Notes under the pieces: model-generated
Databases searched by the model: none
What the model was told of the DNA's origin: nothing
Seen by the model: the letters and a program-made list of their open reading frames with translations, nothing else
Shown here: positions 6,538 through 14,931 of the stretch, piece after piece
Numbering within the stretch: position 1 is the first letter of the stretch
How the letters are laid out: the number at the start of each line of letters is the position of its first letter
Position numbers and translations under genes: made by a program
Assembly (NCBI GenBank): GCA_036653215.1
Contig: JAVVUK010000012.1
Location: 1-27,211, forward strand
Length of the DNA: 27,211 nt
From: JADFUS01 sp036653215
GTDB taxonomy: Bacteria > Bacteroidota > Bacteroidia > Bacteroidales > Rikenellaceae
Direction of reading: 5' to 3'

Positions 6538-7489
6538 AACTATCCAACCTACATCCTTGATATAAATCTAAGGTCTCAAGCCGCTTTTCAAGCAGCACAA
6601 TAAGCTCATCATTACGAATTAAGCCCCATCCTTTATTTATGTGGAAACGTGGCGGTGCCTCGCCTGCAAAACGCTCAACAACAACATCTGGACGTAGCCT
6701 TGTCAATATTTCAATAAAAAAATCTATATAATCGTCTCTTTCAAAAAAGGTAAACAGATCTGGGTTTTCCATATATTGGCGTGCCATAGCTGTACCTTTA
6801 AAAAGCTGTAATTGGTGAAATTTTATGGTATCTAAAGGTAAAGTATTGATAAGATTTACCTGCTCTATCATCTGAGAGCGACTCTCTCCCGGCAATCCTA
6901 ATATAAAATGAGCTCCAACGTGTACTCCACGCTTAGCGGTCTCTGTTATTGCCCACACCGACTTTTCAATGGTATGTCCTCTGTTTATCGCCTTTAGAGT
7001 ATCGTTATAACATGACTCCACTCCATATTCGATAATAAGATAACACTTTTTTGAAAGCTCAGCAAAATAATCTAATTTCTCCTCATCTACACAATCGGGA
7101 CGTGTGCCTATAACAAGCCCTACCACACCATCACATGAGAGTGCCTCTTCATATATGCGTTTTAACTCATCAAGAGGCTTATATGTATTCGAATAAGATT
7201 GGAAATAGGCCAAAAACTTTGATGAATGGCGATAACGATTTGCGTGAAACTCCTGTCCCTCAGCTATTTGCTGAGGGACAGGTTTTGTCTTAACACAATA
7301 AGAGGGCGTAAAAGCCTCATTATTGCAAAAGGTACAACCTCCAACTCCCACCAAGCCATCTCGATTGGGACAAGTAAATCCGGCATCTATTGTAACTTTC
7401 TGAACTCTTTCACTAAAAAGACGCTTAAAATATTTGGAATAACTGTTAAAACGCCTCTCATCACCCCATGTATATATCTTTTTTGACAT
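6530..7489 (-). CDS. Radical SAM protein, YhcC/YtqA family
   Basis: This 319-residue protein carries the TIGR01212-type radical SAM signature: C40, C52 and C55 in a CX11CX2C arrangement, in the context TCPNRDG...GGCTFCNNEAF, to bind the [4Fe-4S] cluster. The SAM-binding core continues through LAYFQSYSNTYKP and VVGLVIGTRPDCVDE. YtqA (MnmL) of Bacillus subtilis acts with YtqB (MnmM) in an MnmC-independent route to the mnm5 modification of tRNA wobble uridine. Whether this copy does so or is a YhcC of unknown role cannot be told from the sequence. No methyltransferase partner is adjacent. The gene is single, divergent from the cupin regulator and convergent with coaD. Codons 70-80 form a perfect GC-rich inverted repeat. 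Confidence 0.9.
   Translation of the reverse strand: MSKKIYTWGDERRFNSYSKYFKRLFSERVQKVTIDAGFTCPNRDGLVGVGGCTFCNNEAFTPSYCVKTKPVPQQIAEGQEFHANRYRHSSKFLAYFQSYSNTYKPLDELKRIYEEALSCDGVVGLVIGTRPDCVDEEKLDYFAELSKKCYLIIEYGVESCYNDTLKAINRGHTIEKSVWAITETAKRGVHVGAHFILGLPGESRSQMIEQVNLINTLPLDTIKFHQLQLFKGTAMARQYMENPDLFTFFERDDYIDFFIEILTRLRPDVVVERFAGEAPPRFHINKGWGLIRNDELIVLLEKRLETLDLYQGCRLDSSI
7252..7282 (+). other. Perfect 13-bp intragenic hairpin followed by TTTT
   Basis: CCTGTCCCTCAGC (7252-7264) and GCTGAGGGACAGG (7270-7282) are exactly complementary around a 5-nt loop. On the plus strand TTTTGTCTT follows (7283-7291), the form of an intrinsic terminator; the minus side has no T-run. It lies inside the minus-strand radical SAM gene (codons 70-80) but faces the readthrough direction of the rpsP-rimM-coaD transcript, which has no terminator of its own. 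The terminator role is inferred. Confidence 0.55.
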
Positions 7490-7620
7490 ATTTAATATTT
7501 TGGAAATAATAATTTTATTACCTACAAACAGCTAAACAACAACCTTTTATCAGCTACATTAACGATGTTAGACATAATGTAAAATTAAGAATAAAGACTA
7601 TCTCTAACTTTCTGTATAGC

Positions 7621-7628
7621 TATATTTG
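7621..7628 (+). promoter_or_regulatory. Promoter -7 box of the XRE-cupin/ligase unit
   Basis: TATATTTG matches TAnnTTTG and lies 39 nt before the preferred ATG at 7668; no clear -33 TTTG is present. Upstream, at 7556-7580, ACATTA and TAATGT form an imperfectly filled dyad that could be an operator. Nothing else is recognisable in the 178-nt divergent region 7490-7667. Confidence 0.55.
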
Positions 7629-7667
7629 CATACAAAATTAATTAAAAGGACTAATAACACATCATAT

Positions 7668-8234
7668 ATGAATGAATTTATTGGCTCGAAGCTCAAGACA
7701 CTGCTTGAAGAAGCGAAAATGAGCATTGAGGAATTAGCATTAAAAAGCAATATCACAACAGATCAACTTTTAGAAATATTAAACAATATCACAAACCCAT
7801 CTATACAAATAACAGTACGTATTTGTGAAGCCTTAGGGATAAGAGTAGGCACTCTTTTAGATGGAACCGACATACAACCAATCTCTGTTGTAAGACACGA
7901 CGAGACTCTTTCTTGTAACAATTCATATAGCACAACAAATAGGATACACACAAAAAACCTATCTTATCAAGCCATGACCACAAAGCCTAATAGGAACATG
8001 GATCCTTATCTTATTAATGTAAGTGATGAAGAACTTGACACAAATGCTCTTCAATCGCATGAAGGTGAAGAGTTTATATATATAATTGAAGGCAAAATCG
8101 AATTTCATTACGGAGACAAGTCTACATTGCTGGAAAAGGGAGATACTATATATTTCGACTCTTTAATTCCACATTGCATGAAATCTATGGTCAAAGGAGG
8201 ATCTAAAATCTTGGCCACACATTATAGACTATAA
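7668..8234 (+). CDS. XRE-family regulator with C-terminal cupin domain
   Basis: The 188-residue protein pairs an N-terminal helix-turn-helix of the XRE/Cro type (about 5-66: KLKTLLEEAKMSIEELALKS, then the recognition region) with a C-terminal cupin_2 barrel (about 112-188), including QSHEGEEFIYIIEGKIEFHY (130-149) and GDTIYFDSLIPH (158-169). H131, E135 and H169 are at positions used for metal or ligand binding in cupins. Such proteins are usually local regulators that sense a small ligand. The synthetase gene starts 30 nt downstream without its own promoter, so the regulator probably controls that pair and itself. The ATG at 7668 is chosen over an in-frame ATG at 7626, because 7626 lies inside the promoter box and would add residues outside the HTH fold. 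Confidence 0.88.
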   Translation: MNEFIGSKLKTLLEEAKMSIEELALKSNITTDQLLEILNNITNPSIQITVRICEALGIRVGTLLDGTDIQPISVVRHDETLSCNNSYSTTNRIHTKNLSYQAMTTKPNRNMDPYLINVSDEELDTNALQSHEGEEFIYIIEGKIEFHYGDKSTLLEKGDTIYFDSLIPHCMKSMVKGGSKILATHYRL

Positions 8235-8264
8235 TATCGTTTATTAATCAAAAAAGTACAATCT

Positions 8265-9917
8265 ATGGAACTAATAAATCATACTCTCGGCTCTATCTTG
8301 GAAAAGAATGTAGCGGAGAGACCAAACAACGATTTTCTTATATATGCAGACCGTAATTTACGTTTTACTTATGCTGCATTCAACGAAAGAGTAAATAACA
8401 TCGCCAAAGCACTCTTGCATATCGGCGTATCAAAAGGGGATAAAATAGGGGTTTGGGGATCTAATATTCCAGATTGGATGACCTTAATGTTTGCCTCAGC
8501 ACGCATAGGATCTGTCTTGGTAACTGTAAACACAAGTTACAAACTGCCTGAGTTAAGATATATAATGAAAAAAGCAGACATACACACGATCTGCATTATT
8601 GATGGATATAGAGACACAGACTATATTGATATTATGTATCAATTGGTACCAGAGCTAAAAATATCAAAACGAGACGAGCTCTCTTCGGCAGAATTTCCTG
8701 CTCTAAGAAACGTTATTTACATAGGTCATGAGAAATATAAAGGTATGTATAACAGTGCTGAACTTCAGCATCTTGGAGCTGCCTTAGGCAACGATATGCT
8801 TAATAAAGCTAAAGACCTTGTTGACTGTCACGACGTTGTGAATATGCAATTTACCTCTGGGACAACAGGTTTCCCAAAAGGGGTTATGCTTACCCACTAC
8901 AACATACTTAACAACGGTAATTCGGTTGGCGAATGTCTCAACTATACAGACCAAGATAAATTAATGACTTGCGTGCCACTGTTTCACTGTTTTGGATGTG
9001 TGCTTGCCGTATGTGCTATCATTACTCACGGTGCAGCAATGGTGATGCTTGAAGATTTTGACGCTTTAAAAGCACTCGCCTCAGTTCAAAAAGAACGTTG
9101 CACAGCTATATATGGAGTACCTACAATGTTTATTTCAGAGCTTAACCACTCTATGTTTAGTATGTTCGACCTCACATCTCTACGTACTGGGATCATGGCT
9201 GGTGCACTCTGCCCTATTGAAACCATGAAAGATGTTATGGAGAAGATGCACGTAAAAGACATAATAAGCGTTTATGGGCTCACTGAGGCCTCTCCGGGCA
9301 TGACAGCGACACGTCACACCGACAGCGCCGAAATAAGGGCTACAACGGTCGGAAAAGAGCTTCCTAACATAGAAGTTCGTGTATTAGACCCTTCAACAGG
9401 CGAAGAAGTCCCTTGCGGAGAGATAGGAGAGTTATGTTGTAGAGGATACAACATAATGAAAGGATATTATAACGACCCTGAAGCAACAGCCGATGTAATC
9501 GACAAAAACGGATTTCTACACTCTGGTGATCTCGGAACAATGGACAAAGACGGATATGTAAGGGTTACAGGACGACTTAAAGATATGATTATTCGTGGTG
9601 GAGAAAACATATATCCACGTGAGATAGAAAACTTACTTAGACAAAAAGCAGAGATAAAAAATGTTGAGGTGGTAGGTCTTCCCAGCAAATTATATGGAGA
9701 GCACGTAGCAGCATTCATACAACTACATGAAGCATCTTCACTGAAAGAAGGAGATATAAAGCTATTTTGTCGTGGCAAACTTGCAAGGTATAAGAACCCA
9801 CGCTATGTGTTTTTTGTAGATGATTTTCCACAAACAGCAAGCGGAAAGATACAGAAATTTAAACTTCGTGAGTTAGGCGAGAAGATGCTTGCAGAGAGCG
9901 GAGAAGTTGTGTTATAG
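8265..9917 (+). CDS. AMP-forming acyl-CoA synthetase (ANL superfamily)
   Basis: Acyl-adenylate and acyl-CoA forming enzyme of 550 residues, full length. The P-loop TSGTTGFPKG is at 197-206, A5 motif YGLTE at 337-341, the HSGD motif at 419-422, hinge GRLKD at 436-440, IIRGGENIYPREIE at 442-455, and the catalytic lysine K528 in SGKIQK (526-531). These show an intact enzyme. It resembles the medium/long-chain FadD-like branch more than acetyl-CoA synthetases, but substrate cannot be fixed. It is paired with the upstream XRE-cupin gene, which suggests ligand-controlled expression, perhaps by a fatty acid or its CoA ester. Its last 6 nt overlap the convergent aldo/keto reductase gene, with no terminator between them. 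Confidence 0.92.
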   Translation: MELINHTLGSILEKNVAERPNNDFLIYADRNLRFTYAAFNERVNNIAKALLHIGVSKGDKIGVWGSNIPDWMTLMFASARIGSVLVTVNTSYKLPELRYIMKKADIHTICIIDGYRDTDYIDIMYQLVPELKISKRDELSSAEFPALRNVIYIGHEKYKGMYNSAELQHLGAALGNDMLNKAKDLVDCHDVVNMQFTSGTTGFPKGVMLTHYNILNNGNSVGECLNYTDQDKLMTCVPLFHCFGCVLAVCAIITHGAAMVMLEDFDALKALASVQKERCTAIYGVPTMFISELNHSMFSMFDLTSLRTGIMAGALCPIETMKDVMEKMHVKDIISVYGLTEASPGMTATRHTDSAEIRATTVGKELPNIEVRVLDPSTGEEVPCGEIGELCCRGYNIMKGYYNDPEATADVIDKNGFLHSGDLGTMDKDGYVRVTGRLKDMIIRGGENIYPREIENLLRQKAEIKNVEVVGLPSKLYGEHVAAFIQLHEASSLKEGDIKLFCRGKLARYKNPRYVFFVDDFPQTASGKIQKFKLRELGEKMLAESGEVVL

Positions 9918-10865
9918 GGTTATAGCATCGATCTTTTGAAGTTCTTCTTGCGTAAAGCTAAGGTTGTCCAAAGCCTTTAAATTTTGCGTTAATTGTTCAA
10001 GACGACTAACTCCAATGATAACAGACGTTACCCTATCATCACGCAACTGCCAAGAAAGAGCCATTTGAGAAAGAGTTTGATTACGGCAATTGGCAATTTC
10101 TTTTAGAGCCAACACTTTATCCATGTTTTGATGCACCTCTTGTTCCTGCAAAAAGCCTGTTTCCTTTGCCGCACGTGAAGAAAGAGGAATACCATTTAAA
10201 TAACGCTCACTAAGTTGTCCTTGTGCAAGCGGAGAGAAGCTCACAAAGCCAAGCCCCGACTCCGAATGAAAATCTAAATGCTCACTTTCTGGTTTACGTA
10301 CCAAAAGTGAGTATTTTTGTTGGTCTACAATAACAGGAGTGCCCATTTGATCGAGCAACACCAATGCTTCACGCATCTTGTCTACTGGATATTTTGAAAG
10401 TCCTATATATAAAGCTCTACCACTTCTAACTATGTGGTCTAAAGCACGCATAGTCTCCTCTAAAGGGGTTTGAGGATCGTAACGATGGCTATAAAATATA
10501 TCTACATATTTCACCCCAAGACGCTCTAAACTCTCGTCACAACTTGCGATAAGATGTTTTCGAGAACCCCAATCACCATAAACACCCTCCCACATGGTAT
10601 GTCCTGCCTTTGTGGTTATTAATATTTTATTTCTATAAGTAGAAAATCCGTCTTTTAAGATACGACCAAACATCTCTTCTGCCGCACCTGCCGGTGGTCC
10701 ATAATTGTTAGCAAGATCAAACTGAACAACACCATTATCATAAGCATTAAAAACTATCTCTTTTGCATTATCATAATTGTCTATAAGTGAAGAGAAGTTA
10801 TGCCACAACCCCAAAGAAATTGCTGGCATCAATAAACCACTCTTCCCACACCTATTGTATTTCAT
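9912..10865 (-). CDS. Aldo/keto reductase, YghZ type
   Basis: This NADPH-dependent aldo/keto reductase has 317 residues. The catalytic tetrad is visible: D50 and Y55 in FDLANNYG, K86 in TTKAG, H127 in YSHRYDP. The N terminus RCGKSGLLMPAISLGLWHNF and the segment WGSRKHLIASCDESLERLG (99-117) closely match E. coli YghZ, which reduces L-glyceraldehyde 3-phosphate and methylglyoxal. Here the role is probably detoxification of reactive carbonyls, by family analogy. Its first 14 nt overlap the end of the SPOR-protein gene, so it is the tail of the ten-gene minus-strand run. No terminator is seen before the convergent synthetase gene. Confidence 0.93.
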   Translation of the reverse strand: MKYNRCGKSGLLMPAISLGLWHNFSSLIDNYDNAKEIVFNAYDNGVVQFDLANNYGPPAGAAEEMFGRILKDGFSTYRNKILITTKAGHTMWEGVYGDWGSRKHLIASCDESLERLGVKYVDIFYSHRYDPQTPLEETMRALDHIVRSGRALYIGLSKYPVDKMREALVLLDQMGTPVIVDQQKYSLLVRKPESEHLDFHSESGLGFVSFSPLAQGQLSERYLNGIPLSSRAAKETGFLQEQEVHQNMDKVLALKEIANCRNQTLSQMALSWQLRDDRVTSVIIGVSRLEQLTQNLKALDNLSFTQEELQKIDAITL

Positions 10866-11358
10866 CGTCTTCTTCTATTAATATTGTTGTCGAATCGATG
10901 ACCATATCTATGGTTGTTACAGGGATAATATCTCTTTTAAAAGTAGAGATTGGAACCTCGACAGGTATGATAAAGGCACTTGGAAATGAGACATTCACCT
11001 TTGACAAAAAGGCAGTCGCCTCAACGTGTGTCAAGAAATAACCCGCTGTGACCATGAAGTTAGGCACTTTATATTCAACCTTAACAGGGATTGTAGGAAA
11101 TTCAGTCTCAAAACGACTTTTTACACCATAAGCTATGTTACGAGAATCTTGTTCATTATCAAAAAAAAGTCTTATTCGATATGCAGAAACATTATAATCG
11201 GCCTTTGCATTAAGGTTAATCCACACGTTATTATTAACCACCACCTTACTTTTAAGGATAGAGTCTGGACGATCGAGCGATTTTAATATGTTTAGTTCTT
11301 GTGCGTTAACACCATAAAACGCCGATAGGAACAGCAATGCAACAAAAATATTTTTCAT
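10852..11358 (-). CDS. Secreted SPOR-domain-like protein
   Basis: The 168-residue protein begins with a clear type I signal peptide (MKNIFVALLFLSAFYGVNAQ, cleavage near residue 19). Residues about 58-134 resemble the SPOR fold as seen in Bacteroidota: an AYRIRLFFDN strand, the VKSRFETEFPTIPVKV helix-strand, then PNFMVTAGYFLTHVEATAFL. SPOR domains bind denuded peptidoglycan glycan strands at division sites. The C-terminal 35 residues are not part of it and end in an acidic tail. The gene starts 1 nt after the nuclease stop and overlaps the reductase start by 14 nt, so all three are coupled. The SPOR call comes from pattern, and similarity is modest. Confidence 0.7.
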   Translation of the reverse strand: MKNIFVALLFLSAFYGVNAQELNILKSLDRPDSILKSKVVVNNNVWINLNAKADYNVSAYRIRLFFDNEQDSRNIAYGVKSRFETEFPTIPVKVEYKVPNFMVTAGYFLTHVEATAFLSKVNVSFPSAFIIPVEVPISTFKRDIIPVTTIDMVIDSTTILIEEDDEIQ

Positions 11359-11359
11359 A

Positions 11360-12250
11360 TCAATTTATTTTAAATGGTTGTTTTTGTAATTCACACGCCT
11401 CCTCAATAGAGTCGGCAAGATGAGTAAATAAGTCAACACCTGTAACTTTTTCAATATTGTTAACAGAGGTTATATATGATATATAATTACTTTTCACATC
11501 TTCACTATTAGGCATTATAAAACCAACAGACACATATTTACCATCTATCATTGTCAATAACGCTTTATAGAAATATTTTGGTATTGTAACTTTATTTTCT
11601 CCAATATAACTTTTTGTGTTTTTATCGAAAATGACTCCTACAACGACATACACAAAGCCGTATTTCTTTGCTACTTCACGCACATAACTTTCAAGATACA
11701 TCCATCCGCCCCTATTTAGACGTGCTCTTTGTGGTGAGATATTGGAGAAATAGAATGTAGAGCTATTTTCCTCCGTTGTTCGAGCTCTGTCTCTTGATGG
11801 GAGTAAATGTCCACGATCGAAAGAAGAGCCTTTATAATCGCTTCTTTGTGCCGTTTGCCAGCCTTTCATAAGCACCGTTGGACATTCTCTAAAATTATTG
11901 CTGCGTTCAACAGCCTCTATCGCCACATCTTTTTGGGTTAATAGGTATGCAACCCATAACGACTGTTTGTCTTTTGGAGAATAAAGAGATGTATAACGTC
12001 CTGCTTTACAAGATATAAGATATGTAGAATCGGCAATATATGGCAATTCGAGAAACTTCGTGATGTGTTTCTCATCAAAAGGCACAGAAACCTCAGCCTT
12101 GACTGATTTATAGTTATGGCTTAATGGCGATAGCTTGGCAAAAGCAATAGGGACAATAAAGATAAGAAAAAGGATCGTGAGCCCTAAGGTAATACGTATA
12201 CGCCTATTACCACGTGCAACAACATAAACCTTATTTTCTTCTTTCTTCAT
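11360..12250 (-). CDS. Membrane-anchored DNA/RNA non-specific endonuclease
   Basis: A 296-residue protein of the NUC1 / Serratia nuclease (beta-beta-alpha metal) family. A basic stretch (12-19) precedes a hydrophobic segment (about 20-38), which would anchor it in the inner membrane with the nuclease domain in the periplasm. The active-site motif DRGH is at 145-148 (H148 the general base). N170 and N179 in NISPQRARLNRGGW, and E187, fit the metal-binding Asn and the helix that follows it. The middle of the gene is therefore intact. It could degrade incoming or periplasmic nucleic acid for nutrient salvage. It is the eighth gene of the long minus-strand run, 18 nt after rlmB. Confidence 0.9.
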   Translation of the reverse strand: MKKEENKVYVVARGNRRIRITLGLTILFLIFIVPIAFAKLSPLSHNYKSVKAEVSVPFDEKHITKFLELPYIADSTYLISCKAGRYTSLYSPKDKQSLWVAYLLTQKDVAIEAVERSNNFRECPTVLMKGWQTAQRSDYKGSSFDRGHLLPSRDRARTTEENSSTFYFSNISPQRARLNRGGWMYLESYVREVAKKYGFVYVVVGVIFDKNTKSYIGENKVTIPKYFYKALLTMIDGKYVSVGFIMPNSEDVKSNYISYITSVNNIEKVTGVDLFTHLADSIEEACELQKQPFKIN

Positions 12251-12268
12251 TATTTTATTTCTTTCCTC

Positions 12269-12997
12269 CTATCGGCGTTGTCTCAAAGTCTCAAAAAGGA
12301 TTACAGCAGCAGCAGCAGATACATTTAGAGACTCTGTCTTGCCAATCATAGGGATTGATACCGTAACATCACACATCTTTAATACTTCACGTGAAATACC
12401 TTTATCTTCAGAACCCATAACAAGCACCATAGGTTTTGTCAAATCAGCGTCATATATTACTTTTTCAGCCTTTTCTGTAGCAGCGACAATTGTCAATCCT
12501 TGATCAGCCAAGAGCTTTAAGGTATTACGAATGCTACCTACCCTACATATTGGGATTAGATTTAACGCCCCAGCAGAGCTCTTTACAGCATCTCCATTTA
12601 CAGGAGCTGAATTTTTCTTTGGCATAATTAGAGCATCAACACCTGCACACTCACAACTTCTGGCAATAGCCCCGAAGTTACGTATGTCTGTGATGCTATC
12701 CATAAGAACTATAAGAGGCGTTTTGTCGCTTCTAAGAACTTTTTCTAAAATGTCTTCTATTTCAAAATATTCAACCGGAGACACCTGAGCAATTACACCT
12801 TGATGGTTATTTCTTGTAAGTCTATTTAGCTTTTCCACAGGAACGAACTGTGCTACTATATCTTTCTCACGACATAAGGCCATTATTTGCATTATATGAG
12901 GCGTATCTGCCCCTTGCCTTATAAAGACTCTATCAATCTGTTTACCAGCTTCTATTGCCTCTAAAACAGGTCTTACGCCAAACACTAATTCTTCCAT
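12269..12997 (-). CDS. rlmB: 23S rRNA 2'-O-methyltransferase, TrmH/RlmB family
   Basis: SPOUT-class methyltransferase of 242 residues. The N-terminal substrate-binding domain (about 3-75) includes FGVRPVLEAI and HQGVIAQV, as in RlmB, which methylates G2251 of 23S rRNA. The catalytic knot domain has motif 1 around NFGAIARSCECAG (107-119), motif 2 MGSEDKGI (194-201) and motif 3 IPMIGKTESLNVSAAAAV (215-232). The assignment to RlmB rather than another TrmH-family methylase rests on the N-terminal domain and length. It follows the ABC-F gene by 14 nt. The Ala run near its end is encoded by five consecutive CAG triplets on the opposite strand. Confidence 0.9.
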   Translation of the reverse strand: MEELVFGVRPVLEAIEAGKQIDRVFIRQGADTPHIMQIMALCREKDIVAQFVPVEKLNRLTRNNHQGVIAQVSPVEYFEIEDILEKVLRSDKTPLIVLMDSITDIRNFGAIARSCECAGVDALIMPKKNSAPVNGDAVKSSAGALNLIPICRVGSIRNTLKLLADQGLTIVAATEKAEKVIYDADLTKPMVLVMGSEDKGISREVLKMCDVTVSIPMIGKTESLNVSAAAAVILFETLRQRR

Positions 12998-13011
12998 ATC
13001 AATTGTTTTAT

Positions 13012-14931
13012 TTATAAACTACTTTGTTTTTCCCAAAGCTCTAATAAATTGTCAAGCTCTTTTTTTAATTTTTCATACTTCTCAAAAAAGGAATTGTCGT
13101 TTATATCGATGCCGTATTTTAGTGGTTCGGCAAGTTTTTTATCGAGTTCGGCAATTTCTTTTTCGTATTTATCTATGCTGTCTTCTGTCTTCTTTAGGTC
13201 GTTTGCAGCCTTACGAACAGCCTTTTCCTTCTCCTTTTGCTCTAAATAAGAGAGTTTATTTTCGTTACTTTTAACCTCTGAGTTCTCGATTACATTTTTT
13301 ATGTTAAGCTCATCTAAGATCTCCATATTACGCTTTTGTAGGAAGTCGTATATCCCACCAATATGCTCTTTTACTACCCCATCTCTAAACTCAAACACTT
13401 TATTTACCAAGCCATCAAGAAACTCCCTATCGTGAGAGATAAGGATTACGGTGCCCTCAAACTTGCTCAAAGCCTCCTTTAATATATCTTTTGAACGCAT
13501 ATCTATGTGGTTGGTAGGCTCATCTAATACAAGAACGTTATGTGGCTCAAGCATCAACTTTGCCATAGCGAGACGAAAACGCTCTCCCCCAGAGAGCACC
13601 TTTACCTTTTTGTCTATATCCTCACCACGAAAAAGGAAAGACGCTAAAATATCCCTTAGACGTGTTCTTATATCACCAACGGCAACTTTATCAAGAGTGT
13701 CGTAGACTGTTATCTCACCGTCTATTAACGCTTCTTGGTTTTGTGCATAATAGCCTATTTGTACGTTATGTCCTATCTTAAGCGTTCCACGTGAAGCTTC
13801 TATCTCACCAACTATCATACGTGCCATAGTGGTTTTACCCTCTCCATTACGCCCCACAAAAGCAATCTTCTCTCCCCTTTCAACAATCATCTCACATCCA
13901 CTAAAGATATGTTTATCGCCAAAGCTCTTACCCACGCCTTTGGCTTCAACGATTATGTTACCTGAACGTGGAGCGGTATTAAAGCGTATATTGATAGCGG
14001 CGTTATCTTCAACTTCCATCTCCACCAAATCAATCTTCTGAAGTTGTTTTATACGAGACTGAACTTGATTAGACTTTGTTGCCTTATATCGGAAACGCTC
14101 AATAAAATCCTCAGTGTCTTTAATCATCTTTTGTTGGTTCACAAAAGTAGCTCTTTGCTGTTCCATACGTTCTTTACGCAACACTACATATTTGCTATAA
14201 GGAACGCTATAATCGTGAAAATCACCTAATATTATCTCAACCGTACGATTTGTGACCGTATCAAGAAATTTCCTGTCGTGGGAAATAAGCACCACAGCAC
14301 CTTTATATTTAGAAAGATAATCTTCCAACCATTGTATAGACTCTATGTCTAAGTGGTTGGTAGGCTCATCTAAAAGCATCACATTTGGCTTACGCAATAG
14401 TATTTTAGCTAATTCTATACGCATACGCCAACCACTACTAAACTCACTTGTAGGCCTACATAAGTCACTCCTTTTAAACCCAAGTCCTAAAAGAGTCTTT
14501 TCTATTTCGGCTATTCTGTTGCCTCCTTCTAAAATGTGGTATCTGTCGTTTAAGGTATTTAGCTTTTCTATAAGTTTAAGGTAATCCGCAGAATGGTGAT
14601 CTTCTCTACTTTGAAGCGACTTATTAACCTCTTCAATATCCTTTTCGAGAGTTAACAACTCTGAAAAAGCCTCTTCCGCCTCTTCATACACATTCTTGCC
14701 ATCTTTGATGTTCATGTGTTGTGGCAAATATCCGATAGTACTACCGCCACCAATAGATATATGCCCAGAAGAAGGAACTTGCTGCCCTATTATGAGTTTT
14801 AGAAGAGTGGTTTTTCCTGCTCCGTTTCTGCCAACAAGACCTATCCTATCGTTATCGTTAACTATAAAAGTTATATTTTTAAATAAGTCCCACCCAGCAT
14901 AAGAGACTGTTACGTTATCTACTATTACCAT
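13012..14931 (-). CDS. ABC-F family ATPase (Uup/YdiF type)
   Basis: A soluble protein of 639 residues with two ATPase domains and no membrane segment. Domain 1: Walker A GRNGAGKT (34-41), signature SSGWRM (165-170), Walker B VMLLDEP (184-190). Domain 2: Walker A GRNGEGKT (360-367), signature LSGGE (446-450), Walker B VLVLDEP (466-472). The inter-domain linker (about 235-320) is the tRNA-contacting region of the family, and residues about 553-637 form a charged coiled coil like the C-terminal arm of Uup. ABC-F proteins act on stalled or resistant ribosomes. The first signature is the degenerate SSGWR form usual for ABC-F. It directly abuts rpe (TAAATG). Confidence 0.94.
   Translation of the reverse strand: MVIVDNVTVSYAGWDLFKNITFIVNDNDRIGLVGRNGAGKTTLLKLIIGQQVPSSGHISIGGGSTIGYLPQHMNIKDGKNVYEEAEEAFSELLTLEKDIEEVNKSLQSREDHHSADYLKLIEKLNTLNDRYHILEGGNRIAEIEKTLLGLGFKRSDLCRPTSEFSSGWRMRIELAKILLRKPNVMLLDEPTNHLDIESIQWLEDYLSKYKGAVVLISHDRKFLDTVTNRTVEIILGDFHDYSVPYSKYVVLRKERMEQQRATFVNQQKMIKDTEDFIERFRYKATKSNQVQSRIKQLQKIDLVEMEVEDNAAINIRFNTAPRSGNIIVEAKGVGKSFGDKHIFSGCEMIVERGEKIAFVGRNGEGKTTMARMIVGEIEASRGTLKIGHNVQIGYYAQNQEALIDGEITVYDTLDKVAVGDIRTRLRDILASFLFRGEDIDKKVKVLSGGERFRLAMAKLMLEPHNVLVLDEPTNHIDMRSKDILKEALSKFEGTVILISHDREFLDGLVNKVFEFRDGVVKEHIGGIYDFLQKRNMEILDELNIKNVIENSEVKSNENKLSYLEQKEKEKAVRKAANDLKKTEDSIDKYEKEIAELDKKLAEPLKYGIDINDNSFFEKYEKLKKELDNLLELWEKQSSL

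Noticed and set aside
7626..7667. Extended start of the XRE-cupin regulator at 7626
   Set aside because: The ATG overlaps the end of the -7 promoter box, so it would not be transcribed from that promoter.
7490..7667. Possible tRNA or small RNA in the divergent region
   Set aside because: No cloverleaf or terminator hairpin is seen; the region is AT-rich and explained by promoters.
12304..12318. Five CAG triplets, a possible microsatellite
   Set aside because: It encodes the normal Ala-rich end of the rlmB catalytic motif; too short to suggest repeat instability.
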